This document shows, one piece after another, positions 1 to 10,962 of a DNA stretch of 64,000 bases. Origin of the DNA: Chrysophaeum taylorii (Eukaryota > Sar > Pelagophyceae > Pelagomonadales > Pelagomonadaceae); contig JAQMWT010000035.1 in assembly GCA_029834535.1 (NCBI GenBank), positions 1 through 64,000 on the forward strand. Direction: 5' to 3'. Within the stretch, counting starts at the first letter, position 1. Each line of letters begins with the position of its first letter. The position numbers and the translations under genes are program-made. The notes under the pieces were generated by a model. That model was not told the origin of the DNA and ran no database searches. It saw nothing but the letters and a program-made list of their open reading frames with translations.

Positions 1-3000
1 TCATTGTACTTCGTTCAGTTACGGTATTGTGGCGTCGAGGAGCGTACAGGTGTCCTCCGACCGTCGCGCAGGTCGAAGGGTGATGAGCCGCGCTGGGCAT
101 TACAGACCATCCGCTTTAAATGAGGATGAAAACGGATGATTAGACGTTTTGCTTTCCTACTCGTGGGCATTCAGATGACGTGATGAGACCAGTAGATTCG
201 CCTGAGGTCACCCTCCGGTTCAAAGAGGACAATCCGAGCCTTTGAATAAAGCCGTAAAGGTATCGATCGAGAAGATCGAGTGCTTGGAGCTTCAAATCGA
301 GGAATGGAGTCGAGACAGAGTTGTCCGTCCCGCGCGCTCTCGGGGTTTTCCTATCCTGATGCTGCCTAAGAAAGGGCGCGAGCAGGCACTTCCAACGCCG
401 CCAGAGCGGCGTCGACCTTGGCGCCTCAAATGGGTCATAAAGGACTGACAGTTGGCCGAGCGTGAGCATGACCGACGTTTGATGTTTCTCACCCCAAGAG
501 TTCCGTCGTTCTAGCATGGACATCCGATGGGGTTACCACAATTTGCGATTGTCAGCGGACGCGCAGGATGTAGTGACCTTCACTAGCCTTTAGGGCACTC
601 AGCTATAGCCAGGAACGGCACGAAGTCAAGCGCTGGCAGCCTGTTCGCTGCAACAACAACACCGATCTGTGAAGTGGTTGTACCGTGACTAGTGGCTTAT
701 ATCGACGACATTTTGGTTGGGCATGCAGACACTAAGAGTCATTTGCAATGCCTTGTTCAAGTCATTCCCCTTGGCGTCAGGGCGAGCGGCAAGGTTAAGA
801 AGATCCACTTCATGAAGGTGGGCATGATTTTGGGGCATTTGTCTACCCCGAATGGACTCCCGTCACCAAGATCGACGGAGCCATCCGGCATATGCCAATC
901 CCTGGTGCTTTGTCAGATGCTGATCCCAAAAGCAAGTCCGCTCCTTCCTTGGGATGGGGAGTTTTTGTCGTCGTTATGTGCGCAATTTCGCGCGAGTCGC
1001 GGAAGCGTTCAGACAGTTGACTTTGCCAGATGTTAAGTTCGAGTGGACGAAAAGTGTCAAGAGGCCCGGATGCCAATCGAAGCTATTGTTACTTCTAAGG
1101 GCATTTACCATCGGACTACTCATTGCCGTTCTACATTCGGACAGATGCATCTGCGCATGGATTAGGCGCGCGTTTCAGAAGTGCCAGTCGTTGGTGACGA
1201 TGGAAAAGAACGGGTGGAGAGGAATTGTGGTACTGGAGTCGAACCGTGCCTAAGTCGATGAGGAAGTAGATCCTCGGCGCTTGGAACTCCTCGCAGTATA
1301 TCTGCTCTCAAAACGCCGATTTTATATCGAAGGTCATCAGACAAAGTTAGAGACGGATCATCGTAACTTAACGTTTCTGCAGGATTCGAATCATACGTCT
1401 GGACAGTTGCACGATGGGCTATGCGGCTTGCTGCGTTCGACCGGGAGCTCGGATACAAACCTGGAAGCTCCCCGGGCATGCGCATCCCTGATTGCGTCGC
1501 GCAATCAATCGACAAGTTTCGTCGAGCAGGACGAAGACGGAGAACCGATCAATGAAATCTGATCTTCTCCAGAGATCCCCACCGATGTTCCGGGCACAGC
1601 GTGCTTCACCTTCTCATCCGGACGGTGCTCTGTTGGCAGACAGGAGTATACTGCAGCTCTAGCAACAGTGCAGTACGCGTCGGAGCGCGCCGCCGCCTCA
1701 ATTTGCGTACGAAGCCGATCCGTAGACCCGTTGAACTTGCACTTTTGCTGATCAAGCTGAGGATGAGATCTTCTCGAGATGACTAAAGAACAGATTGAAG
1801 ACAAGACGCACGCAGATCCGTCAGAGCCGATTCGGAGCAGAAGGATCCACGCGATAAGCCACCCCTGCCGTACGAGATCGAAGACAACGTCTTGTACAAG
1901 GTTGACGAGTCAGAATCTCGACGTCTGATTGTGGTCCCACAGTCGATGCAGGAGCGTGTGATCACCATGCACCATCGAGGGCTGTTCAGAGGCGCGTGGG
2001 ACGAGATTCGACAGCGAGCCAGATTTTGGAGCGATACTGGTGGCCCAACGTCGCATCGTCGGTCACCGACCATCAAGCGCATCATCGTCAGAAATTCGAT
2101 CCACGGTGCCGAAGCGCGTGGCGCCTCTTGCCAACCGAATCGCGTGGTTATTGCTATGTCATAGAATGGATCTCTTGGACCACGAGAGGAGCCGACTTGC
2201 ACGGCTACGTCCTCGCGATGTACGATGCTGCGTCGCATTTTCTCAAGCTGGCGTTGATAAATACCAAGCGCGACTACGCGATCTTGAATGCAGTTGACAA
2301 GTTGTCCTCGAGGATGTCTCCCGCGGTGTATAGTTACGGATAATGGTAGTGAGTTCGCGAACAAGTTGTTCCGGACGTTCGTTCGTCAATTCAACGTTCG
2401 ATACCGCACGACCATTCTTTATCACCCACAGAGTAATCACACTGAGCAGTCAATCGGTTCATCAAGGCTTCCTCCGGGCCGCGATGGATGAGCAGCGCCA
2501 AACGGACTGGTCTATTTTTGTCAGTACGTGGCTTTCATGTACAACCGGATGTATATCCCCGGAACGAAGATCTCGCCGTTTATGATGCGTACCGGCAAGC
2601 AACCCTGTTACCGCCTGATTACAACATCTTGGGCGAACAGCGTGGTCTGCCTCAATCGCGTCAACAGATCCTGACGGACTTTAAGCACAAGTTTGAATTT
2701 TACAGTCAACTCGTCGCTCGGGCACATCAAAAGGCCCAGGAGACTCAGAAGATCAACTACGACGCCCATCAGATCGACATCCAGTTCTCCTGGCGATTAT
2801 GTCTTGCGTTTTGTGCCTAAGACGCGTCACAAGTTGCGGCCTATTCGGCGTGGCCCATATATTGTTACCAAGAAGAAGTCTCCAGTCGTTTACGAAATTA
2901 AAGACGTGCACGACGACAATGCCGAACCGTTTTTGTATCCGTGCAGCAGATTGTGCCTTTGAAAGTGCCGATAATCGACACCTCTTCGGCCCCCTGCACA

Positions 3001-3520
3001 CGCCTTCAGACCGCGACCGCTTAAGCACGGCAAATTTGTCATTTTTCGGGTCAAAGCACGAGGTAATGCGTGGAAGAAACGTATCTATGTTGCCGAGGTT
3101 ATGAAGACTATGATCACGACAATGATACTGTGGCATTACACTATTATACTGATAGGTTCACGCGATGACCCCGTGTTTTCGACCCTACCAAGCCTCTAAC
3201 TGAGCGACAGCTCAGACCAGAATACAAAGATCGTGACGGATGCAGTTTCACTCGTTTTCGAGCGAACATGGATGGCTGTGAGCCTTGTGTCAACGATTTC
3301 CACCCTACGACGATCGATACCCTTGTCACTAACTTCAGCCTCCACAGCAACAAAGTCCCTACGGACATCGCTGAACGCGCTTATCGTCTCATTCGTGAGC
3401 GCGACCTTCGTCACCCTTGAAGTCGAGGACGACTTCACCTTAAGTAGGGGCTCCTGTGGCGGTAATAACCACCCCACTTATGTGCCTGTTACCTGCCTGT
3501 TACCTTGAATTTGGCGGTGT
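1..3520 (+). mobile_element. Decayed Ty3/gypsy retrotransposon fossil (pol)
   Basis: Short stretches along the plus strand match, in order, the much better kept gypsy pol at 29451-32876. RT entry lies near 242-390 (IEEW, PILMLPKKG) and the RT core YIDDILVG near 700. RNase H follows near 1320-1420 (YIEGHQT, TDHRNLTFL), then integrase near 1890-2480 (TDNGSEFANKLF, YHPQSN), then the post-integrase segment near 2790-3130 (RHKLRPIRRGPYIV). A sequence near 3445-3475 resembles the point after pol where the other gypsy copy enters its LTR-like segment (tcctgtggcgg). The element starts outside the window. It is heavily broken with many breaks, clearly older than the 30-kb copy, and not functional. Confidence 0.85.
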
Positions 3521-4285
3521 CATGCTTGACACCCACACCTGCTTCTCCAAGGATACTCCTGTACCGAGAACCTGTGTTGCTCTTGCCGATCTAGCATATC
3601 TTGCTGGATCACCCATTGGAATCTATCGATTCTTGTTGTTTCCTTGAAATTACCCTCAATTAAATGTTCGACAGCATGGCGTGAGCGGAGTGTGAGCGCT
3701 TGGTTGGACGTGTGGTGGAACCACCCGTGGTTCAGGACCGTTGAGCGGTCACGTTGTGACCGACGGTTAGGCGAAGAGGGGCGGGTGAGCTGAGTTTCCA
3801 CCATAGCGCCAGCGAGATCGTTAGATCCGCGCAGGACGGATTCCCACGTGTAGAAGCCCTGTAGGAAGTACTGAGTTATACCTGTTTCAGGCATCAGATG
3901 TTCGACGAACAATTGCATGACGCGAAACGAAAGCATTTGGAGTGTGACGTGGGCGTTGTCCATCGACTTGAGGACGGCGCTAGGGGGGGTCACTAAAGGT
4001 GTTAACCTTAGACTTGGGATCTTGTTGAGCCGGAGTGGGAGGCGGAGCCGCAGCAGCCACGGCAGGTGGTGGTGCTTGCGTTGCTTGCACTTGGGTGGAC
4101 AAAGCGCTTATTTGTGCCATCAAGCGAGTTTCGTTGTCTAACATCTCTTGTTTATGCCGAGCTTCGTACGCTTGAGCTTGCTGTTGCATGTCTCTTTGGT
4201 ACTTGGCTTCTATACGAGCTTCTTGCTCTTTTAAACGAGCTTCTTGCTCTCTTATCTCCTCCTGGAGTTCTTGGTTCGTCGGCAT
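3520..4285 (-). mobile_element. Gag-like fossil segment
   Basis: Two open stretches on the minus strand. The first (4285 to 3980) begins with a strongly charged coiled coil (repeats of QEARLKEQEARIE type) followed by an Ala/Pro linker. The second (3993 to 3520) is a helical segment with no family I can name. A coiled coil, a Pro-rich linker and then a helical domain fit a retroelement Gag. It sits back to back with the decayed gypsy pol, in the opposite orientation, so it probably belongs to another copy. It is broken. The function is inferred from layout alone; a host coiled-coil gene is possible. Confidence 0.4.
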
Positions 4286-4596
4286 TTTGGTTCAGGAACG
4301 TCAGTGAACTTGACTTGTCTGGAAATCCTGGGACTCTGCTGATACCGGGACTGGGCCCATAACCTTGAGAACAGTAATCACAACTGTGTTGCTCTTCAGC
4401 AGAGTGTGAGAACAGTGGTAGTCTGTCCTCGAATCTGTCTCTTAATCGAGGACAGCCGGTGTGAATAACACAGCGTTTTCTTAAATCAAAGGTGGCAAAG
4501 TTAAGTGAACTAACCCTATAACAGGGAGTACTAACCCTCGCAGATTTTCTATCTCTACTCCTACCCCCACAAAACCACCCACGTCGTTCACCCCCC

Positions 4597-4620
4597 CACA
4601 CACACACACACACACACACA
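4597..4620. repeat. (CA)n microsatellite with LINE-end signature
   Basis: Twelve CA units followed by cccctcttagtagtcgac. The same CA-rich stretch plus ctcttagcagtcgac marks the 3' end of the LINE at 8.8 kb (on its minus strand) and the truncated copy at 55.3 kb. This is probably a very short LINE 3' remnant abutting the helicase repeat that follows. The rest of 4286-4673 holds nothing I recognise. Confidence 0.7.
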
Positions 4621-4673
4621 CCCCTCTTAGTAGTCGACCTTAAAAAAACTTTCAACCAAAGCCCTGTGCCGCG

Positions 4674-5290
4674 CCGCCCAAGGATAAGGAGGTCATCCAA
4701 GCCGTCTACGGCGACCTCGCAGACTATTTCCACGACCCGCGGCGGCACTTTCAGCGTGCCATTCTCACGCCCCGTCGAAACAATGTTGTCGATGCTGGCA
4801 ACGCGCGCATGGCCGCGGCCTTTCCAGGAGACGAGGCGTCGGAGTTCTTTTCGGCCGACTAGGATGGGTCGGAAGACGACGCCTCGCTCTTTACAGTCGA
4901 GTTTTCAACTCCCTGACAACCAACGGCATGCTGACTTTGAGCGCGAGCTTAAGGTGCTTAAGGTCTTCGCAACCTCGACCCGTAGTGCGGCCACTGCATC
5001 GGTACCAGATACAAGATCAATCGTGTCAGCTCTCTGTCGAATCGGCAACCCCGAGGGTATCCTCTTCTGGGTCGACGACTCCACCCTACCCCACACGTGC
5101 TGCGCAATACCGATAAGCCCCCTCCCGGCGTCTACACGCGCACTGTCGTCTGCGCCGAGGTCCTCCTCGGGTAGCCGCCCTTACTAGGACCAGGTGGATT
5201 TACTAGGACCAGGTAAACTTACTAGGACCAGGTGGATTTACTAGGACCAGGTGAACTTACTGGGACGTCAACTTACTGGCCTGCACTTGT
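4674..5290 (+). mobile_element. Helitron-like helicase repeat, copy A
   Basis: The core (about 4680-5165) is a decayed C-terminal part of a Helitron/PIF1-type helicase. It reads VIQAVYGDLADYFHDPRR, then AILTP and GDEASEFFSAD-like pieces, then an RRSVA-type stretch and the chain end TRAVVCAEVLLG-like. This family has one DNA consensus in the window, and this copy alone keeps the extra codons before its stop near 5165. After that come about five tandem 19-20 bp units (ttactaggaccaggtgga and variants), ending at ggcctgcacttg. The frame is broken by indels relative to the other copies, and the central TINKSQGQT block seen elsewhere is deleted here. It is a non-coding fossil of a DNA transposon. 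Confidence 0.7.
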
Positions 5291-5751
5291 CCTTACTACT
5301 AATTGGCAGATCAAAGGAGCTGGAGGTGACCAAGCCGACCAGAAAGAGTGACGTGGTTTACTTACCTGCGTTCGGATCACCGACGGCCAAGCTGTCGGAC
5401 CCTCTGGGCAAGTAAAAAGCCCTGAAGGCAAAAACAAACCGCGGCCGTCGCAACGGTCGAGGACTTGAATCGTTTGGGGGGATTCAACGCGAGCCGGCGA
5501 GGATGCACTCCCTTCCCAAGGACACAGCATGTCGATGATGCGCAAGAAACGAAGCGGGAGGGCGACAAGCGTACACGCTTCGCCTTGCTCCATCAGCGCC
5601 TCTGTAGACCCCAAATTTTACGCAACCGCAGGTCGAGATGCCGCATGTTCGATTGCGGGAGAATGACCCCGCTCAACCCTATTAGGTGCTCTACTAGAAT
5701 AATTAGGGTTGTATCAGGGATACCAAATGAGAACGGGGGGCGGGACTGATC
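5291..5751. other. Stretch with no recognised feature
   Basis: After the helicase repeat the sequence turns unique and GC-rich. I see no long frame, repeat or RNA. It probably includes the downstream region of the minus-strand NTPase gene, whose stop codon is at 5752. Confidence 0.4.
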
Positions 5752-7497
5752 TCATTCGGACGGACAATTGCGCAAGAAGTGGTGAAGGCCGTACTTCTCC
5801 GCGACGACACCAACTTTTTCCGTCACCGATTCGAGCACGTCAACAACACACCAGTATTCGAAATCGAAATGTCGATTGATGAGGTCCTCATACCCGCCTT
5901 TAATATTGAATTGTGGCTTAGGTTCTGCATTCAAGTGAAGGAAGATGAAGGTAGCCTTGAAGTTCTCCTTTCCGGGAACAGTCCGATACTTGCCATCGAA
6001 TTTATCCACCACACCGAGACCTTCGAGGAAGAACATCGCCGCGCTTGATTTGAGTTCAAACTTATTTGACTTTGAGCTTCTTGAATTGATCAATAGCTTT
6101 AGGCTGTACGCGAAGTCAAAGCCCGGGAAATTAAAGGGCACCATGCACATTAAAACGTTGGACTCCTCTTTCAACTTCTTTAGTGCGTCCATGGACCGGG
6201 ACCAAGCACCCGACTTCGGGCTCTCGTCTGATTTTATCACCGTGCGACGAAGTTCGAGAGCGTCCAGCGCTGATCCCGGCTTCCAGTTGGCCGGCAGCAC
6301 CGAGAGCACGAAAGTGCACACGTCGCGCTCGAACATGTGTCCAAACTCGGAACTATGATAAACCTGTTGGGCACACTTGAGTTTTTTGACGACGAGGGTG
6401 TGGAGGGCGAGCCGAGCAAGCTCGTGAACTGACGCGACGGCCTGCACCCTGTCTTGCCACGTCGGCACGGGCAAACCATGGGCTGGAGCGATTGTGAAAA
6501 ACCTCCCAGAAACCGACGAGGAAGGTCGGACGTCACTGGACGCATCGAAAGCCAGGAAGTTGACGAGAGTATCAAGCGCGCCCGATGACTTCACGGTTTC
6601 TTTTGCGTGTATGATGATATTGCTGGCGCGGTCAATGAAATCTGCTTTATTGAACAAGTACCGTGGCGCGCAGCCCACCAGCAGCGCCCGCCGCATGATT
6701 TCGTCTTCCTTGCTTTTCAGCGTGTCGAAAGTCTCTTCGGGGGCCGTTTCTGCAGTCCAAAGTGTCGGTACCATGGCGCGCAACTCGTCTTTGGTGGGAG
6801 GTGCAGTGACGAGTACTATCTTGTCCTTACGGGCATTCGGGTAGTGTTGCTCAGCGTTGTTCGACGCGAACTTGATCGTGCGGCATTCTGCCATATCCGG
6901 GTAGGGTCGCTTTTCGGGCGGGTCTATGAGCACGAAGGCCTCGGGGTCGTTCGCAACGTCTGTACCGAGCCATGTGGACGCATCACTGCGCACCCACACT
7001 TCGTATTTGCCCTGGGCACCAGGTTTGAAGAGGATGATCTTTGACTCCTTGAACCCAACGCGCATCACTGTCTTATTTTTCGCAAGCAGCTCCTGCATGG
7101 CAAAAAACATTGAACCGCGCGTCTTTCCGATGCCAGGATCGCCCACGACGATGACGTCCTTGCTGGATTCCGTCGCATCGATCGCGTGCCGCGCCACCGA
7201 GCGCTGCTCTTTCCGAGTGATCACTGCGTTAATTTTAGATTTCACCGAATCGTAGTCGATCGCGATCGACGGTTTCTGCACCAGCACACCGTACCCGGCG
7301 TGTTGCACTTCGCCGCCGATCTCCGCATCGAAATTTTCCTCCAGCGCGCAGCACATCCCGTGCAGCTCGATAATCTCGGCGGCGAACCGGTCGAGGTCCT
7401 CGCGCCGCTTCCACCCCTCCGACTGATGTGGCCTGCGTGCGGAGGTGGTGAGCACAGTTCTGCCATCCTCCGATGTTCCCTCGAATGAATAATTCAT
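5752..7497 (-). CDS. Crinkler/RHS-like P-loop NTPase
   Basis: About 581 residues if started at the internal ATG at 7497; the frame is open to 7578, but the extra 27 residues are hydrophobic and lie in a duplicated upstream sequence. Seen in the frame (numbering from 7578): Walker A GDPGIGKTR at about 146-154; a Walker B-like hydrophobic run ending in D (EAFVLIDP) at about 213-220; KIVLVTAPP at about 253; and CAPRYLF at about 303-309. The last is the G-x-PRY motif typical of the NTPase of Crinkler and trypanosome RHS proteins. The C-terminal third resembles the variable nuclease-like region of that group, but I cannot identify catalytic residues. Family members are host-nuclear or secreted effector-type ATPases, often associated with mobile elements. 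The frame is intact. An upstream exon (8183-8481) probably belongs to it. The assignment rests on motifs, not on a search. Confidence 0.6.
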   Translation of the reverse strand: MNYSFEGTSEDGRTVLTTSARRPHQSEGWKRREDLDRFAAEIIELHGMCCALEENFDAEIGGEVQHAGYGVLVQKPSIAIDYDSVKSKINAVITRKEQRSVARHAIDATESSKDVIVVGDPGIGKTRGSMFFAMQELLAKNKTVMRVGFKESKIILFKPGAQGKYEVWVRSDASTWLGTDVANDPEAFVLIDPPEKRPYPDMAECRTIKFASNNAEQHYPNARKDKIVLVTAPPTKDELRAMVPTLWTAETAPEETFDTLKSKEDEIMRRALLVGCAPRYLFNKADFIDRASNIIIHAKETVKSSGALDTLVNFLAFDASSDVRPSSSVSGRFFTIAPAHGLPVPTWQDRVQAVASVHELARLALHTLVVKKLKCAQQVYHSSEFGHMFERDVCTFVLSVLPANWKPGSALDALELRRTVIKSDESPKSGAWSRSMDALKKLKEESNVLMCMVPFNFPGFDFAYSLKLLINSRSSKSNKFELKSSAAMFFLEGLGVVDKFDGKYRTVPGKENFKATFIFLHLNAEPKPQFNIKGGYEDLINRHFDFEYWCVVDVLESVTEKVGVVAEKYGLHHFLRNCPSE

Positions 7498-7555
7498 CCG
7501 GGAGAAGTAATTCGAACACACTTTGTTCGCAACAACAGGAAGACGTATGACAACA

Positions 7556-7725
7556 ACCAATACCACAACAAAACACACGGGACAACTGCGTGGTTCTGAT
7601 GGAGAGCGAGACAGTGTCGGCGATATTTTGACGACGTATCACCAATACCACAACAAAACATACGGGACAACTGCGTGGTTCTGATGGAGAGCGAAACAGT
7701 GTCGGCGATATTTTGACCACGTATA
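7556..7725. repeat. Two tandem 85-bp repeats upstream of the NTPase
   Basis: Units 7556-7640 and 7641-7725 differ at only a few positions; each starts accaataccacaacaaaac and ends near gacgtat or cacgtat. They lie between the coiled-coil exon and the NTPase ATG, so on the minus strand they are 5' UTR, intron or promoter. A duplicated exon or intron edge is possible. Confidence 0.85.
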
Positions 7726-8112
7726 TCGCGGCGTGCTCTCGCTCTCCGACAATGTGATTTCGACAACCGTGCCGCTCGCGGCGCTCGAGCTTAAGCGCTT
7801 CGCTCTCACCACGAGCCCCGTGGCTACCACTTGGAACCACGCCGTGACGCGCCACTGCTCCGCACCGTGCTCATCGAACGCGGCCTTCAAGTGTTCAACA
7901 GAGCAAGCGCCAGCGCGTCGAGATTGTAGAGTCGGCCCATTGCGACAAAAGCTCCAGCTTGAAAGTAACGCCCAATAGAGCGGAAACTCGATAGGCTCGA
8001 CGAGTCGAGAGTTACTCAGGCGGCACAATGCGCCGAGCAACCCACAACATCGCGCACACCGATGCGCGAGTACGAGACCCTCGGCGGAACGAGGATTCAA
8101 AAAAACGGTGAG
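7726..8112 (-). other. Possible middle exon or intron of the NTPase gene
   Basis: A minus-strand frame is open from 8100 to 7639 (153 codons). Its central part (VEHLKAAFDEHGAEQWRVTA) looks protein-like, whereas its ends run into the 85-bp repeats. A plausible splice acceptor (ttgttgtag) ends at 8113, and another (actttcaag) lies further in. Joining the coiled-coil exon to the first acceptor runs quickly into a stop, so the exact splicing is unresolved. I report the region as probable gene body, not as a proven exon. Confidence 0.3.
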
Positions 8113-8182
8113 CTACAACAATGACAACACAGTGCGCGCACGACACGAGGGGTTCGTCCACACGGAGACGCCGGACACTCAC

Positions 8183-8481
8183 GGCGCGAGGCGGAGCCCC
8201 TTCAACGTGTCCTGGAGCTTAGCGAGACTGGAATCCAGCTTGTCGATGCGCTCGGAGTAGAACTGCTTCTCGTCGGAATCCTTCGCCGCCTCAAACTTGG
8301 CTATAAACTCCTTAAGCTCCTGCTCCTTCGCATCGATCTCCTCCCGCACTTGCAACTCCTTGCGCTCCTGCTCCTTCGCAAAGATCTCCTCCCGAATTTT
8401 TTCGCGATCTAAGTCTTTGCCGCCGCTCGTCGAAACAAAGGCCAACTGCCCCCCGCGAAACCCAGCCCCCAACGGGAACAC
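8183..8481 (-). CDS. Coiled-coil first exon, probably of the NTPase gene
   Basis: Starts at an ATG at 8481 and reads about 99 codons. After a short N-terminus comes a long charged coiled coil with repeated EEIFAKEQERKEL and EEIDAKEQELKEF segments. The TGA that would end the frame sits inside cc|gtgagt, a textbook 5' splice donor, so the exon most likely ends at 8183 rather than terminating. It is on the same strand and 0.7 kb upstream of the NTPase, and Crinkler/RHS-type proteins often carry coiled coils before the ATPase. An independent short gene is the alternative. Confidence 0.45.
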
Positions 8482-8728
8482 GCGAGTCGTCGCTCTGCAA
8501 ATCGAGGCGAGTCTGCGCAGGGCAAAGGGAAGTCAGCACCGCCACGAATCAACGCGCGCCCTACGAGGACGCAACACAGCGGCGGCAACAACGCACCGCG
8601 CAGGTGCCCTCGATGAGGACGATAGTGTGCGATGGACGGAGGCGAAGACAGAGCGATACATCCCGTGCTTCCGAAATGGGCAGGTTTATTGAGCCTTACC
8701 CGCACCCCTACCACGTCACACGATGTCT
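8482..8728. other. Unique stretch between coiled-coil exon and helicase repeat B
   Basis: No convincing gene. The last part (about 8690-8728, attgagccttacccgcac and following) recurs at about 14335-14385, next to the right end of the same helicase repeat. Confidence 0.4.
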
Positions 8729-8776
8729 AGATTCCTAACTACTAATCGACAGATGTTTGTCTGTTTGTCTGTCTGT
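8729..8776 (+). mobile_element. Helicase repeat copy B, left end split by the LINE
   Basis: The sequence cctaactactaatcgacag followed by a TGTT/TGTC tract is the start of the repeat seen whole at 16729, 53445 and 54438. There the tract runs directly into tccctcgatttagggtaagg. Here that continuation appears only at 13307, after the LINE. Confidence 0.7.
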
Positions 8777-8885
8777 AAATGTCGACTGCTAAGAGGGGGG
8801 GGTGTGTGTGGGGAGCATGAAGGATGTGGGTGGGTTTGTGGGGTATGAGGGATGTGCCTGACGGGCGGAGATAAGTACGCGGGAC

Positions 8886-10238
8886 CTAGTCGGGGTCATC
8901 GCCGAGGCGTGGGGCAGGCGAAGAGAGGACGGGCCCCGCCCGTAGGTCGTACGCATGCTGCCGCCGGACGTATGTGCGACGAAGGGTGACGTCCTGCTGG
9001 GATCGGGCGGCCTGGGCGGGGTTCCCCGAGGCGGCGACATGGGTGAGGGCGGTGAGGGCACAGCGAGCCCGGCCTAATGCGTTGGCGATCCCCCACTCAC
9101 GGTAGATGCGGCGAGTTTGGGCCGCCTTTGCCTCTGTGAAGTTGGCGCAGCCGCTTGTCACCCAGGTTCGCGCAGCGATGCGCTCTGCGCATGTTTGGGC
9201 GAGAGCGTGGCACGCCGCGCTGGCCTCACCGAAGGCACCAAAGACGAGGCCGGCGACGGTGCCGTAGCTACGTAGCCGCTGTTCGACAGGGCCCAAGAAG
9301 CCAGGCGGTGGTGCTGTACCCGGCTGGGGGATGATGGCGTCGATGCCGCGGGCGTGAGCGAGGTATTCGGAGTGGACTTGCGCTGCGCGCCGATCGACAG
9401 GCGACGGGTGGGAGGGATGGAGGGCGTGGGCGGTGTACAACGAACCCCAAGCGAGGGTTTTGATGTCGTAGAGTTGCTCCTTGTTGTCGAGCGTGGTGAG
9501 GATGTCTGGGACGACTTGACGTCGGGCGAGATTGCCTCGGTACCGGCCGTAGAGGCGCGTGCGAATGGTAGGGGCGACGACGTCAGCAAAGATGCCGAAA
9601 ACCTCGGACAGGGCTGGGATGCCGGCCTCTTTGACGCTGCCGTGGACGCAGTCGAGCTGGCCGTCATGCCAGGTGGTCCGCGCTCCTCCGCGGTTGACAA
9701 GGTTGGCCTGCGTGAGAAGCACCTTGCCGTGAGCGTCGAGAACGACGTCAGTGCCCAGAATGCGAGTGCCCACGAGGCCCAAACAAGCTGGAGAGGGGTA
9801 GCCAAAGTACTGGGCACACATCTCAGCCCAGCAGCGGCTGGGGATTTGAAGGCCAGAGCTGGGCCACGAGCTGATGAACGTGGTCGAGAAGCGATCCCAT
9901 GAGGACGCCGCTACTCGAAGTGCTTCGGTGATGGGAAGGGTGGCCGCAAGGCGCTGGAGTGCAGTGGCCCGAGCTGTCTCGCGCTGGGAGGTTAGAGCAC
10001 GCTGGAGTTGGGGTATGAGCACGGGTGTCGAGATGGTGGGGTCGACGAGGACGCCCATGGAGACGAATTCGTGGGAGAGAGGACCGTCGACGAGATGAAC
10101 GTTGGCGGGGTCGCCGGAACCAGCGCCGCCGTGGGAAGCCAGCGTGGTACGGAGATCAGCCCGAAGTCCGTCCCACGCAGTCTCGAGTGCCCGCCCCAGG
10201 CGGCAACCGGATGCGAGGAGGTGGTGCCAACGGTGCAA
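8886..10238 (-). pseudogene. LINE C-terminal region with restriction-like endonuclease
   Basis: 450 open codons that continue the LINE polyprotein in a shifted frame. At about residues 240-262 of this frame PDILTTLDN is followed by QLYDIKTLAW, a PD-x(n)-(D/E)-x-K pattern as in the restriction-like endonucleases of early-branching LINEs, which nick a specific target to start reverse transcription. The preceding part is helical and resembles the post-RT linker. The end (LRRTYVRRQHAYDLRAG) is shared with the truncated copy at 55.1 kb. It is separated from the RT by frame changes near 10240 and 10700. Confidence 0.65.
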
Positions 10239-10962
10239 CTCGTTACCTGTGCGAAAAGAAGTGGCACCCAGGACCGAGGCGAGGCGGGGAGGTAGCCAGG
10301 GACCTCCAAGGCACCCGTAGGATCGCGAAGGTCGACGAGGTGTGGGAGGGCCTGGGCCGCCGTGCCAACAAAGGCGGCGGGGCTGAGGTCGGCGCAGGAG
10401 CGAATGCCGCCACCCCCACTTCGAGCAGGAAGACGGAGGCGTTGGAGGACGATGCCGTTGGAGTCAAAAACCTGACGCGGATCTGCGCCAAGTGCTGTGG
10501 CGACGAAGCTGAGGGCGGCAACGTCGAAGCGGCGGAGCGCGCTCAAGGCATTGGTGGGGTAGCAGTGTTGCGCGATGTAGTCCATGCGCGGGGCGATGCA
10601 GTAGCGGCCCAACGAGTACATGCAGTGGAGGGAGACGTTCTGGAGCTTGGTGCGAATACGGCTCATGTAGCTCACCTGAGCGTCAACCTCGCGTTGCAAG
10701 GTAGCTTCGACATAGGCATCTCCGGCGTGGCCGGGGAGCCGATGGGCACACCGTAGATTACGAGGCCGTCGGCGACAACGGGGATACCAGCAAGAGTACG
10801 CGTGCCGTCAGGCGCAACTTGGACGTGGTCGTGAACATCGGGGTGGTCGAGAAGCCCCATGCCAAGTGCCGGACAGAACGCCTCGCACTTGTCGAGGCGG
10901 AGCTCCTCGCCGCTAGCTTGGATGTCGCGGGCGTACTACAGGAGGGCGTCGACAACCTCACG
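10239..10962 (-). pseudogene. LINE RT thumb and linker segment
   Basis: Two overlapping short frames (10860-10672 and 10699-10239) read HPDVHDHVQVAPDG, VIYGVPIGSP and then SRIRTKLQNVSLHCMY, CIAPRMDYI, RRFDVAALSF. This is the usual thumb and linker pattern after a LINE RT palm, with the RSGGGGIRS motif common just downstream. Frame changes at both ends show that the copy is inactive. Confidence 0.6.
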
